NCBI GenBank assembly: GCA_029778235.1 | Contig: JAKOQS010000043.1 | Location: forward strand, 1 to 46,030 | Source: Chloroflexota bacterium | GTDB taxonomy: Bacteria; Chloroflexota; Limnocylindria; Limnocylindrales; CSP1-4 | Direction of reading: 5' to 3' | Length of the DNA stretch: 46,030 nt | Part shown: positions 1-8,003 of the stretch, one piece after another | Layout of the letters: each line of letters starts with the position of its first letter | Numbering within the stretch: the stretch's first letter is position 1 | Translations under genes and position numbers: made by a program | Notes under the pieces: model-generated | What the model was told of the DNA's origin: nothing | What the model saw: only the letters and a program-made list of their open reading frames with translations | Databases searched by the model: none

Positions 1-69
1 CCCGATCGAGGCGAGGGTGGAGACGTGCTCGGCGAACGCCCCCTGGACCGCGAGGACGCCGATCCTCAC
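1..69 (-). CDS. pdxT: PdxT, glutaminase subunit of PLP synthase (partial, N-terminus only)
   Basis: Only the first 23 codons lie in the window; the gene continues beyond base 1. Read from a GTG at 69-67 the peptide begins VRIGVLAVQGAFAEHV, the hallmark start of the PdxT/SNO class-I glutamine amidotransferase (strand 1 plus the QGA[FV].EH motif). PdxT releases ammonia from glutamine and passes it to PdxS for pyridoxal 5'-phosphate synthesis. It lies 82 bp downstream of pdxS on the same strand, the usual operon order. An ATG a few bases upstream is followed at once by a stop, so GTG is the start. The catalytic Cys and the His/Glu pair would lie outside the window and cannot be checked. Confidence 0.88.
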   Translation of the reverse strand, partial: MRIGVLAVQGAFAEHVSTLASIG

Positions 70-151
70 CGCATGGCTCCCCGGGCGCGCGCCCGCCGCG
101 ACGTCCGGCTCGGATACCCCGGCCGGGCCACGGGGCCGCGCGCGGCCCGGT

Positions 152-1039
152 CTACCAGCCCCGGACCGCGAGGCGCTCGCCCTCGGGGATCGCCTCGAGC
201 GTGATGCCCCGCATCGGGGCGCCGAGGCCCTTGGAGACCTCCGCCACGATGTGCGCGTCCTCGAAGTGAGTCGTGGCCTGCACGATCGCGTTGGCCGTCC
301 GCTCCGGGCTCTCGCTCTTGAAGATGCCCGAGCCGACGAAGACCCCGTCCGCCCCGAGCTGCATCGCCAGCGCCGCGTCCGCCGGGGTGGCGATGCCGCC
401 GGCCACGAAGTTGACGACCGGCAGCCGTCCCTCGCGCGCGACCTCGGCCACCAGCGCGTACGGCGCGCGCAGCTCCTTGGCCGCCACGTACAGCTCGTCC
501 TCCCGCATGGAGGAGAGCCGGCGGATCCCGGAGTTGACCGCGCGGATGTGGCGGACCGCCTCGACGATGTTGCCCGTGCCTGCCTCGCCCTTCGTGCGGA
601 TCATCGCCGCACCCTCGGAGATCCGGCGCAGCCCCTCGCCCAGGTCGCGGCAGCCGCACACGAACGGGACCTTGAAGGCGTGCTTGTCGATGTGGTTCTC
701 CTCGTCGGCCGGCGTGAGGACCTCGGACTCGTCGATGTAGTCCACGCCGAGCGCCTCGAGGACCTGCGCCTCGACGAAGTGGCCGATGCGGGCCTTGGCC
801 ATGACCGGGATCGTGACCGCGGCCATGATCCCCTCGATCATCGACGGGTCGCTCATCCGCGCGACGCCGCCGGCGGCGCGGATGTCGGCCGGGACGCGTT
901 CGAGCGCCATGACGGCCACGGCGCCGGCCGCCTCGGCGACCTTCGCCTGTTCGGGGGTGACGACGTCCATGATGACGCCGCCCTTCAGCATCTGGGCGAG
1001 CCCCTTCTTCGTCGCCCAGGTGGAGGTCTCGACGGCCAT
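152..1039 (-). CDS. pdxS: PdxS, pyridoxal 5'-phosphate synthase lyase subunit
   Basis: A 295-aa protein of normal family length. PdxS makes PLP from ribose 5-phosphate, glyceraldehyde 3-phosphate and ammonia in the DXP-independent pathway, as a cytosolic (beta/alpha)8-barrel dodecamer partnered by PdxT. Visible catalytic residues are D25 (GGVIMDVV), K82 (VMAKARIGH, which carries the ribose imine) and K150 ([11 protein letters not shown], the swinging lysine). The phosphate loop near [19 protein letters not shown] and the GSGIFKS motif are intact. The start is ATG, preceded by an AAGGAAG ribosome-binding site. A perfect TATAAT lies about 100 nt upstream on the same strand. The gene is followed by pdxT, so the pair is probably one transcript. 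Confidence 0.98.
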   Translation of the reverse strand: MAVETSTWATKKGLAQMLKGGVIMDVVTPEQAKVAEAAGAVAVMALERVPADIRAAGGVARMSDPSMIEGIMAAVTIPVMAKARIGHFVEAQVLEALGVDYIDESEVLTPADEENHIDKHAFKVPFVCGCRDLGEGLRRISEGAAMIRTKGEAGTGNIVEAVRHIRAVNSGIRRLSSMREDELYVAAKELRAPYALVAEVAREGRLPVVNFVAGGIATPADAALAMQLGADGVFVGSGIFKSESPERTANAIVQATTHFEDAHIVAEVSKGLGAPMRGITLEAIPEGERLAVRGW

Positions 1040-1343
1040 GCGTATCGCTTCCTTGGTGGTGCGTGGGTCGTGCGTCGGTCGAACGTCCGGGCGGGGGCCC
1101 GCCGGAGGGGACCGAGTCGTCGCCGCGCGCGTACCGGATTATAGGACAGGGTCCGCGACATCCCGGAAGACCCGGGGACGGACGGTGGAGGACGATGACC
1201 GGAGGACGACAGCCGACGGGAGGCCCGGCCCGGGGATCGGGGACGGCCGAGGAGCCGGAGATGGCCGGACCGGCCGAGCCGGCCGGCGGGCCGGATGCGC
1301 GCGGCGGGCGTGACGGGGCACGTGCGACGGGGGTCGTGGCGCC
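1040..1343. other. Intergenic region between divergent pdxS and udg
   Basis: About 300 bp separating the pdxS start from the GTG of the uracil-DNA glycosylase gene. It holds the TATAAT box for pdxS. I see no ORF with family features, no hairpin terminator and no clear promoter for the rightward gene. Confidence 0.5.
1138..1143 (-). promoter_or_regulatory. Putative -10 box of the pdxST operon
   Basis: The minus strand reads TATAAT at 1143-1138, a perfect -10 consensus in a very GC-rich setting. It would give a leader of roughly 90 nt before the pdxS ATG. No convincing -35 hexamer is visible 16-18 bp upstream. Confidence 0.55.
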
Positions 1344-2036
1344 GTGAAGGCGGCGGCCGACCTCGCCGCGCTCGACGCGGAGATCGCCGCGTGCCGGGCG
1401 TGCCCGCGCCTGGTCGCGTGGCGGGAGGCGGTGGCCCGCGTCCGGGTCGCGCGGTTCGCGGGTGAGACCTACTGGGGCCGCCCGGTCCCGGGCTTCGGCG
1501 ACCCGGCCGCGCGGGTCCTGGTCGTGGGCCTCGCGCCCGCGGCGCACGGCGGCAACCGCACGGGCCGCGTGTTCACGGGGGACCGCTCCGGCGACGTGCT
1601 GTACGCGTCCCTCCATCGGGCCGGGCTCGCGCGCCTGCCCACGTCCGTGGCGCGCGACGACGGACAGGCGCTCACCGGCTGCCGCGTCGCCGCCGCCGTC
1701 CGCTGCGCGCCGCCCGCGAACCGGCCCACACCCGACGAGCGCGACCGGTGCCTCCCCTTCCTCGTCCGGGAGGTCGCGGCGCTCGCGGACCTCCGGGCGA
1801 TCGTGGCGCTCGGAGCCTTCGGGTGGGACGCGGCGCTCCGTGCGGCCGCTGCGCTCGGGCACACGGCGCGGCCGCGGCCGCTGTTCGGCCACGGGGCGGA
1901 GGCGACGGTCGGACCGTGGACGCTGATCGGCAGCTACCACCCGAGCCAGCAGAACACGTTCACGGGGCGACTGACCCCCGCCATGCTCGACGCGGTCCTC
2001 GCGCGGGCATGCGCAGTGGCGGGGGCAGGCGCGTGA
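1344..2036 (+). CDS. Uracil-DNA glycosylase, family 5 (UdgB-like)
   Basis: A 230-aa protein. It would remove uracil, and in family 5 also hypoxanthine or other deaminated bases, from DNA to start base excision repair. Motif 1 is GLAPAAHGGNRTGRVFTGD and motif 3 is HPSQQNTFTGRLT, both diagnostic of UdgB rather than family 4 (which has GE[AG]PG). Family 5 uses no strong acid in motif 1, consistent with the Ala residues here. C17xxC20 near the N-terminus and later cysteines fit the 4Fe-4S cluster of the family. The GTG start is the only start codon after an in-frame stop at 1311-1313. The stop overlaps the GTG of the next gene (GTGA), so the two are probably translationally coupled. Confidence 0.88.
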   Translation: MKAAADLAALDAEIAACRACPRLVAWREAVARVRVARFAGETYWGRPVPGFGDPAARVLVVGLAPAAHGGNRTGRVFTGDRSGDVLYASLHRAGLARLPTSVARDDGQALTGCRVAAAVRCAPPANRPTPDERDRCLPFLVREVAALADLRAIVALGAFGWDAALRAAAALGHTARPRPLFGHGAEATVGPWTLIGSYHPSQQNTFTGRLTPAMLDAVLARACAVAGAGA

Positions 2037-3259
2037 CGGACGTGACCGGAGCCCGCGACGACCGAGCGACCCCGGACGACGAGGCGGACGCCCTCGTCGG
2101 CGCTGCTGCGGCCACGCGCATCCTCCCCGGCGACGACCCGGCCGCGATCGCCGAAGCCGTCGCGGCGATCCGGCGCGGCGAGCCGGTCGCGTTCCCGACG
2201 GAGACCGTGTACGGCCTCGGGGCGGATGCCCGCGACGCGGAGGCCGTCGCCCGGATCTTCGCGCTGAAGGAGCGGCCGCGGTTCGACCCGATCATCGTCC
2301 ACCTCGCGGACGCCTCCGAGGTCGCCCGGTACGCGATCGCCGAAGACGCGACGGACCCCCGCGTCGTCCGGCTCGCCGCGCGCTTCTGGCCGGGCCCGCT
2401 CACGCTGGTGCTCCGGAAGCGCGACGTCATCCCCGGGATCGTCACCGCGGGCCTTGACACCGTCGCGCTGCGGGTCCCTGCCCACCCCGTCGCGCTCGCC
2501 CTCATCCGCGCGGCCGACGCGCCGATCGCCGCGCCGTCGGCGAACCCGTTCGGCCGGGTGAGCCCGACGCGCGCCGAGCACGTCGCGCGCCAGCTCGGCA
2601 GCCGTGTCGGGATCGTCCTCGACGGCGGCCCATGCCGGGTCGGCGTCGAGTCGACGGTCGTCCTCCTCGCAGCCGGGCGCGCCGTCCTGCTCCGACCAGG
2701 GGGCCTGCCGGTGGAGGCGGTCGAGGAGGTCGTCGGCCGGCTGTCGAGGATCGCCGACGAGGCGCCGGAGGCGGCCTCGCTCGCACCGGGCAGGCAGGCG
2801 TCGCACTACGCGCCGGGACCCCCGCTGGCGATCGTGGACCCGTGGCCGGTGGCGACCGGGGCGGAGCCGGCGGCGCCGGCGCGGGGAGCGGCCGCAGCGC
2901 CGGTCGGCAGCGGATCGGCCGGGGCGTCACGGTCGACGACGCGGCTGACGTCCTCGCCGACGGCCTCGAGCGCCGACCCGATGGTGATCGGCCCGCACGA
3001 GCGCGTCGGCCTGCTCGCCGCGGACGACGCCGGACGAGACGCCGCGGTGGCCGTCGCCCGGGCGATGGGCGGGGCGTTCGCGGCGATCGAGACGCTCTCG
3101 CCGACGGACGAGCTGACGGAGGCCGCGGCCCGGCTGTTCGACGCGCTCCACCGCCTCGATGAGGCGGGACTCGACCGGATCGTCGCGCAGCCCGTCGCCG
3201 AGGTCGGCCTGGGTCGCGCGATCATGGACCGGCTGCGGCGGGCGGCACGCCGCAGCTGA
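2033..3259 (+). CDS. L-threonylcarbamoyladenylate synthase, Sua5 type
   Basis: About 408 aa. The enzyme uses threonine, bicarbonate and ATP to make threonylcarbamoyl-AMP for the t6A modification of ANN-decoding tRNAs. The N-terminal YrdC domain (residues about 35-240) has the motifs PTETVYGLGADA, KERPRFDPIIVH, FWPGPLTLVL and APSANPFGRVSPT. A C-terminal Sua5 domain follows (APG-type linker ASLAPGRQASHYAP, then GLLAADDAG), so this is Sua5 rather than the short TsaC. The linker between the domains carries an extra Ala/Pro/Ser-rich stretch of about 40 residues, which makes the protein longer than usual. The start is a GTG overlapping the udg stop; a second GTG three codons later is possible. It is convergent with the next gene, 12 bp away. 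Confidence 0.93.
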   Translation: MTDVTGARDDRATPDDEADALVGAAAATRILPGDDPAAIAEAVAAIRRGEPVAFPTETVYGLGADARDAEAVARIFALKERPRFDPIIVHLADASEVARYAIAEDATDPRVVRLAARFWPGPLTLVLRKRDVIPGIVTAGLDTVALRVPAHPVALALIRAADAPIAAPSANPFGRVSPTRAEHVARQLGSRVGIVLDGGPCRVGVESTVVLLAAGRAVLLRPGGLPVEAVEEVVGRLSRIADEAPEAASLAPGRQASHYAPGPPLAIVDPWPVATGAEPAAPARGAAAAPVGSGSAGASRSTTRLTSSPTASSADPMVIGPHERVGLLAADDAGRDAAVAVARAMGGAFAAIETLSPTDELTEAAARLFDALHRLDEAGLDRIVAQPVAEVGLGRAIMDRLRRAARRS

Positions 3260-3271
3260 GGGCCGGGTGGA

Positions 3272-3712
3272 CTACCTGCCGGGGGGCGCAGAGGGTTCGG
3301 ACCGCATCTGGGCCTGCTCGGCGAGGAGCATGTCGAGCCCGGCCAGATCGCCAAGGACCCACACCTCGGCGATGACCCCATCCACGAAGCGGAACAGCGC
3401 GGCGCCGGCCCAGCTCACCTCCTGCCCCGTCGGCGCGAAGCCTCGGAACGGCGCGCTGTGGCGTCCCGAGAACCGCATCCGGGCGAAGGCCCGGTCCTCC
3501 TCCGCGACGCAGTCGAGGATCTCGCAGCGGTAGCCGGAGAGTGCCGAGCGGACCGAGCGCACGTAATCGAGGAACGCGTCGCGTCCGCGAAGCTCGGCCC
3601 CGAGCGAACCCCGGAACGAGAGATCGAGTGCCAGGAGCCACTCCGCGGCTCCGAGGTCGCCGGCGTTCCAGATGCGCTCGTAGAAGGTTCGGACGAGAGG
3701 GGGCGTGCTCAC
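3272..3712 (-). CDS. SnoaL-like / NTF2-fold protein
   Basis: A 146-aa protein of the SnoaL-like superfamily (polyketide cyclase or ester cyclase-like). Typical features are the N-terminal VRTFYERIWNAGD, the central L.GRDAFLDYVRSVRSA, and the repeated strands ending RFVDGVIAEVWVLGDLAGL. NTF2-fold proteins of this kind bind small hydrophobic ligands or act as hydrolases and isomerases. The substrate cannot be read from sequence. The GTG start at 3712 is chosen because AGGAGG lies about 10 nt upstream; a longer reading from 3775 would add about 20 residues of Pro/Gly-rich sequence with no support. It stands alone on the minus strand, convergent with sua5. Confidence 0.75.
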   Translation of the reverse strand: MSTPPLVRTFYERIWNAGDLGAAEWLLALDLSFRGSLGAELRGRDAFLDYVRSVRSALSGYRCEILDCVAEEDRAFARMRFSGRHSAPFRGFAPTGQEVSWAGAALFRFVDGVIAEVWVLGDLAGLDMLLAEQAQMRSEPSAPPGR

Positions 3713-3797
3713 GAGTGGCGGTCCTCCTGGGCGTGGCCCCGAGACTCTACGCGAGTCAGCCTCCACGCCGTTCACGGACCCCGGCCACCCGTGCCGC

Positions 3798-3803
3798 TAT
3801 CAT
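3798..3803 (+). promoter_or_regulatory. Putative -10 box for the HNH endonuclease gene
   Basis: TATCAT lies 9 nt before the ATG at 3813, giving a transcript with almost no leader. It resembles the TANNNT boxes before several other genes in this window. Confidence 0.4.
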
Positions 3804-3812
3804 CGGCACGGC

Positions 3813-4328
3813 ATGGACGGCGTGGTCCTCGTTCTGAACCAGAACTACGAGCCGCTGAACGTCTGCAACCTGCCTCGGGCGTTCCGGCTCGTCTTCGGCG
3901 ACAAGGCCGAGGTGGTCGAGTACGACCACCAGGAGGTCCGCACGCCGTCGTCCGCGTACCGCGCCCCGTCGGTCATCCGGCTCCAGCACCTGATCCGCCG
4001 GCCCCGGCCGCGCGTCCGACTCTCGCGCCGCGAGGTATTCGCCCGCGACGGCCACGTCTGCCAGTACTGCGGCCGGCAGGGGAACGACATGACGCTCGAC
4101 CACGTGATCCCGCGCCACCGCGGCGGCACGCACACGTGGGAGAACCTGGTCACGGCCTGCAAGACCTGCAACCACCGCAAGGGTGGACGCCTCCCGGACG
4201 AGGCCCGGATCCGGCTCCTGCGCACGCCGGTCGAGCCGCGCAGCGACGTCTACTCCCTCTTCGGGACCTACCTGCGCGACGACCGCAACGAGGCGTGGAG
4301 GACGTACCTCTTCCTCGGCCGCTCCTGA
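3813..4328 (+). CDS. HNH endonuclease
   Basis: A 171-aa protein. The N-terminus (VLVLNQNYEPLNVCNLPRA) and the HNH core (CQYCGRQGNDMTLDHVIPRHRGG, then WENLVTACKTCNHRKGG) match the widespread short HNH family common in cyanobacteria, Chloroflexota and actinobacteria. The CxxC and later CxxC pairs would hold a structural zinc and DH..P.H supplies the metal-binding His residues. Its biological role in bacteria is unsettled; repair or nucleic-acid processing is assumed. No toxin, immunity gene or intein is nearby. The gene overlaps the start of the downstream nucleotidyltransferase gene. Confidence 0.9.
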   Translation: MDGVVLVLNQNYEPLNVCNLPRAFRLVFGDKAEVVEYDHQEVRTPSSAYRAPSVIRLQHLIRRPRPRVRLSRREVFARDGHVCQYCGRQGNDMTLDHVIPRHRGGTHTWENLVTACKTCNHRKGGRLPDEARIRLLRTPVEPRSDVYSLFGTYLRDDRNEAWRTYLFLGRS

Positions 4329-5752
4329 GCGGGCCGGCGCGCACGGCCGACCTGGAGGCCCGCCTTCCCTCGGCCGTCCTGGGGCTGCTGGCCCGGCTCG
4401 AGGGCGCGGGCTGCGACGCCTTCGTCGTCGGCGGGTCCGTCCGCGACCTGCTGCTCGGGCGCGAGCCACTCGACTGGGACCTGACGACCGACGCGGATCC
4501 CGACCGCCTGTCGGCCCTCTTCCCCGGCTCGCGGTACGAGAACCGCTACGGGACCGTCACCGTGACCGTCGCAGGAACGGAGTACGAGGTCACGACCTAC
4601 CGGACGGAGCGCGGGTACCACGATCACCGCCGGCCGGCGCAGGTGGCGTTCGGCGTCACGCTCGGTGAGGACCTCGCGCGACGCGACGTCACGGTCAACG
4701 CGATGGCGTTCGGGCGGACCGCGGCGGACGCCGCCGCGGACGGACGGCGCGTCCTCGTGGACCCGCACGGGGGACGGGCGGACCTCGCGTCGGGGACGAT
4801 CCGCGCCGTCGGCGATCCCGACGCCCGCTTCGGCGAGGACGCGCTGCGGATGCTGCGGGCGGTGCGGCTCGCTGCGGTCCTGGGGTTCGCCATCGATCCG
4901 GCCACGCGTGCCGCGATCGAGCGCCGGGCCGGGGACGTGCGCCTCCTGTCGGGGACCCGCGTGGGAGCCGAGATCGAGCGGCTCCTGCTCGCGCGGGTCC
5001 CGTCGGTGGGCCTTCGGCTCCTCGCCGACACCGGGCTGCTGGCGGCCGCGATCCCGGAGCTGGCGGCCCAGCCGGGGATCCCACAGGCGAAGATCGACGG
5101 GGACGATCTTTGGGAACACTCCCTGCGGACCGTGGACGCCGCGGCGGCCATCCGGCCCGGCGGTGCGGAGGATCCCGAGCCGGCGCGGCAGGCTGCTCTC
5201 GTGGCCCGCGCCGCCGCGCTCCTCCACGACGTCGGCAAGCCGGCGACGTTCTCGGACGGCCGGTTCCTCCACCACGACGTGGTGGGCGCGCCGGTGGCGG
5301 CCGCGATCCTGGGCCGGCTCGCGTTCCCGCGCGGTGTGCACGAGCGCGTCGAACGGCTCGTGCGGCACCATATGTTCAGCTACGAGCCCACGTGGAGCGA
5401 CGCGGCGGTGCGCCGGTTCATCCGGCGCGTCGGCGAGGACCTCCTCGACGATCTCCTGGACCTGCGGGCGGCCGACGACGTGGGCAGCGGGCTCCCGGCC
5501 GACGGGCCGCGGACGGCGGAGCTCCGACGGCGGTGCCGGGAGCAGCTGGACGCGCACGTGCCGCTCGGCCGCGGGGACCTCGTGGTGGACGGCGACGACG
5601 TCGCGTCCGCGCTCGGGATCGGTCCCGGGCCGCGGCTGGGACGCGTGCTCGACCGGCTGACCGACCGGGTCGTGGACGACCCGGGGCTGAACGAGCGGGA
5701 TACGCTCCTCGCCCTCGCCCGGGCGATCGAGCGGAACCTGGAGGACCGATGA
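4295..5752 (+). CDS. CCA-adding enzyme / poly(A) polymerase family tRNA nucleotidyltransferase
   Basis: About 485 aa. It adds or repairs the 3' CCA of tRNAs. The class-II nucleotidyltransferase head has GGSVRDLLLGRE and DWDLTTDADPD (the metal-binding DxD), RRDVTVNAMAF, the RYENRYGTV strand, and the neck motif EDALRMLRAVRLA. A C-terminal HD domain (LLHDVGKP, HHDVVGAPVA, VRHHMF) adds predicted phosphohydrolase activity, as in many bacterial CCA enzymes. The start is uncertain. Homology begins after about residue 10 and the only standard start codon in frame just upstream is GTG at 4295, inside the HNH gene; a CTG at 4325 overlapping the HNH stop is the alternative. The stop overlaps the next ATG (ATGA). 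Confidence 0.9.
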   Translation: MEDVPLPRPLLSGPARTADLEARLPSAVLGLLARLEGAGCDAFVVGGSVRDLLLGREPLDWDLTTDADPDRLSALFPGSRYENRYGTVTVTVAGTEYEVTTYRTERGYHDHRRPAQVAFGVTLGEDLARRDVTVNAMAFGRTAADAAADGRRVLVDPHGGRADLASGTIRAVGDPDARFGEDALRMLRAVRLAAVLGFAIDPATRAAIERRAGDVRLLSGTRVGAEIERLLLARVPSVGLRLLADTGLLAAAIPELAAQPGIPQAKIDGDDLWEHSLRTVDAAAAIRPGGAEDPEPARQAALVARAAALLHDVGKPATFSDGRFLHHDVVGAPVAAAILGRLAFPRGVHERVERLVRHHMFSYEPTWSDAAVRRFIRRVGEDLLDDLLDLRAADDVGSGLPADGPRTAELRRRCREQLDAHVPLGRGDLVVDGDDVASALGIGPGPRLGRVLDRLTDRVVDDPGLNERDTLLALARAIERNLEDR

Positions 5753-6237
5753 TCGAGCGCCTCCTCGAGGCGGACCGGCTGCTGGCCCTGGGCCTGACCG
5801 ACCAGGCCGAGCGCATCTACTGGCAGGCCGCCGAGATGGACCCGCGCGACGCCATCGCCGTCGTGGGGCTCGCGCGGGTCGCCTCGGAGAAGGGCGACGA
5901 CCGGACGGCGCTGGAGTTCGCGCGGAAGGCCGTCCAGATCGACCCGGAGAACCCGGCGGCACAGCGGCTCGCGGCCCGGCTGGAGGAGATCCTCGCGGCG
6001 CGCGAGGCCGCGGCCGCGCGTGAGATGCCCGCATCAGCGGCCCCGGTGGCCACCGGGGCGGCCCCGGCGGCATCGACCGACGGTCCCGGGCCGCCGCCAG
6101 CGAGCGCGCAGGTCGCCAGGTCCGGCCCCGCGGCCCAGCCGCGGCCTCCCGACACGCACGGCCCGACCTCGGGCACCAGGAGCACGAACACGAAGAAGCG
6201 GCGCGGCCTGCTCGGCCGCCTTCTCGGAGGACGGTGA
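5749..6237 (+). CDS. TPR-repeat protein with basic C-terminus
   Basis: A 162-aa protein. Residues 1-85 form two or more helical repeats with tetratricopeptide spacing (LLALGLTDQAERIYWQAAE.DP, then ALEFARKAVQIDPENPAAQRL). This is followed by an Ala/Pro-rich linker and a basic tail, KKRRGLLGRLLGG. TPRs usually mediate protein contacts; the partner is unknown. It overlaps the upstream CCA-enzyme gene by 4 nt (ATGA) and is followed 1 nt later by galE, so it belongs to this operon. No signal peptide or membrane segment is seen. Confidence 0.8.
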   Translation: MIERLLEADRLLALGLTDQAERIYWQAAEMDPRDAIAVVGLARVASEKGDDRTALEFARKAVQIDPENPAAQRLAARLEEILAAREAAAAREMPASAAPVATGAAPAASTDGPGPPPASAQVARSGPAAQPRPPDTHGPTSGTRSTNTKKRRGLLGRLLGGR

Positions 6238-6238
6238 G

Positions 6239-7246
6239 ATGCGGATCCTCGTGACGGGCGGCGCCGGCTACGTCGGCTCGGTCACCGTCGAGCGCCTTCT
6301 CGCCGCCGGCCACGGGGTGATCGTCGTGGACGACCTCTCGACGGGCCATCGTGCGGCCGTCCCGCCGGAGGCCACCTACGTGGACCTCCGTTACGGTGAC
6401 GTCCACGCGATGACGCGGGCGTTCGTGGAGGAGCGCGTCGACGCCGTCCTCCACTGCGGCGCCAAGTCGATCGTGCCCGAGTCGGTCGCCGACCCCGCGC
6501 TCTACTACCACGAGAACGTGATCGGCGGGATCGGGCTCCTCGACGCCATGGTCGCCGCCGGGGTGCGCCGGCTCGTCCTGAGCTCCACGGCGGCTGTGTA
6601 CGGGCTCCCGGACATCGTGCCGATCCCCGAGGACGCCCCGCTCCGGCCCATCAACCCGTACGGGGCCACGAAGGCCTCGCTCGAGAGCGCGATCCGCTGG
6701 TACGGCGTCGCCTACGGGATCCGCTCGGTCCGCCTGCGGTACTTCAACGTCGCGGGAGCGTCGGACCGCAACGGCGAGATGCACGACCCCGAGTCGCACC
6801 TGATCCCGCTCGTGCTGGCCGCCCTCGAGGGCGGCCGCCCGGTGACGATCTTCGGCGACGACTACCCGACGCCCGACGGTACCTGCATCCGGGACTACAT
6901 CCACGTGCTGGACCTCGCCGACGCCCACCTCGCCGCGCTCGAGGCCACGGCACCGGAGGACGCGCGGACCGGGCCGCCGGATGGGTCGGAGCCGGTCGCG
7001 CTCAACCTGGGGACGTCGGACGGCTACTCGGTCCGGGCCGTGCTCGCGGCCGCAGAGCGGGTGACGGGCACGCCGGTCCCGCACCGGGTCGGGCCGCGAC
7101 GCGCCGGCGACCCGCCGGTCCTCGTCGCGGATGCCCGGCTCGCCGGCGCGGTGCTCGGCTGGCGCGCCATGCGCACCGACCTGGACGCGATCGTCGGCTC
7201 GGCCTGGGAGTGGCGGCGGCGCCACCCGGACGGCTACCGGGTCTGA
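6239..7246 (+). CDS. galE: UDP-glucose 4-epimerase
   Basis: A 335-aa extended short-chain dehydrogenase/reductase of normal GalE length. It interconverts UDP-glucose and UDP-galactose for galactose use or envelope glycans, with tightly bound NAD. The Rossmann motif TGGAGYVGS is at the N-terminus, DDLSTGHR follows, LSSTAAVYG supplies the catalytic Ser/Thr, and YGATKAS the YxxxK pair. LRYFNVAGA and DGTCIRDYIHVLDLA are typical GalE signatures, as is the C-terminal RRAGDPPVLVADA. The ATG sits directly after the stop of the TPR gene. It is the last gene of the operon; no strong terminator was recognised behind it. Confidence 0.95.
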   Translation: MRILVTGGAGYVGSVTVERLLAAGHGVIVVDDLSTGHRAAVPPEATYVDLRYGDVHAMTRAFVEERVDAVLHCGAKSIVPESVADPALYYHENVIGGIGLLDAMVAAGVRRLVLSSTAAVYGLPDIVPIPEDAPLRPINPYGATKASLESAIRWYGVAYGIRSVRLRYFNVAGASDRNGEMHDPESHLIPLVLAALEGGRPVTIFGDDYPTPDGTCIRDYIHVLDLADAHLAALEATAPEDARTGPPDGSEPVALNLGTSDGYSVRAVLAAAERVTGTPVPHRVGPRRAGDPPVLVADARLAGAVLGWRAMRTDLDAIVGSAWEWRRRHPDGYRV

Positions 7247-7532
7247 GACTCGGCGCCGGACCGCCCCGGGGCCCGGCGGGCGATCACCCCTGGGCCCGGC
7301 GCCCGGCCGCCCCGGGGTTCCGCGCGCTGCGGGCCCCTGGCAGCCCACCTAGCCGACGCGGACCTCCGCCGCATCCCGCGGTCACCGGGCCTGGTCGGCG
7401 CGGGGCTCCCTCCGCCGCAACCCATCCGCAACGCAAGGGGAACCGCCGCGGCACCGACATCGCGGCACCACCGGCCTACCTTGGAGTTCCGCGCGGGGCG
7501 CACGGGCCCCGCACGCCACCCACGAGGACACG

Positions 7533-7775
7533 ATGGCCGCACTCCCGATCTCCGCCGACGACCTCTCCAGCACCAGCGCCGGCCTGCAGGGCGGGCCTGC
7601 CACCTCGTCGGCGACGGTCACCTGCGCCTCGTGCGGCTGCCGACTGGACCAGGCGACCGCCGGCGACGGGCGATCGGTCTGGCGCCACTTCGGCGGCGCC
7701 GCGGGCCACGACGCCCGCGGCTGCTCGGTGGCCTGCGTGACCGCGGACCACGACGCCCACGGCACCGCGATCTGA
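7533..7775 (+). CDS. Small Cys/His-rich hypothetical protein
   Basis: An 80-aa protein I do not recognise. It has C31xxC34xC36 (VTCASCGCRLD), then a central WRHFGG, and C64xxxC68 followed by HDAH, so several Cys and His residues could bind zinc or a metal cluster. The first 28 residues are Ser/Ala/Gly-rich and look unstructured. The ATG has GAGGA 4 nt upstream. The gene stands alone and is followed by a well-formed terminator hairpin, which supports a real transcription unit. Without homologues, its coding status rests on start, RBS and terminator. Confidence 0.6.
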   Translation: MAALPISADDLSSTSAGLQGGPATSSATVTCASCGCRLDQATAGDGRSVWRHFGGAAGHDARGCSVACVTADHDAHGTAI

Positions 7776-7822
7776 CTCTCCCACGTCGTCGCCGGGTCCT
7801 CCCCCGTCGACAGCGTCCTCCT

Positions 7823-7856
7823 CGACGACCCCCGCAGTCCGCCGCGGGGGTCGTCG
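7823..7856 (+). terminator. Strong hairpin, probable terminator
   Basis: A perfect 13-bp stem (CGACGACCCCCGC paired with GCGGGGGTCGTCG) closes an 8-nt loop, 47 nt after the stop of the small Cys/His protein. Only a weak T-run (GATTCCTT) follows. Lying between this gene and the convergent MFS gene, it could stop transcription from both sides. Confidence 0.7.
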
Positions 7857-8003
7857 GATTCCTTGCGGAGCCCCGGCCCCGGGGCGGGCCATCGCGGCGT
7901 TGTCGCCTGCGGCCCTCGCTCACGCACGCCCAGGTGCGCTCGCTCCGGTCCTCGGCTCCGCCTTGCGCTGACACCGCCCGGGGACGGGACGACGGCGCGG
8001 ACC

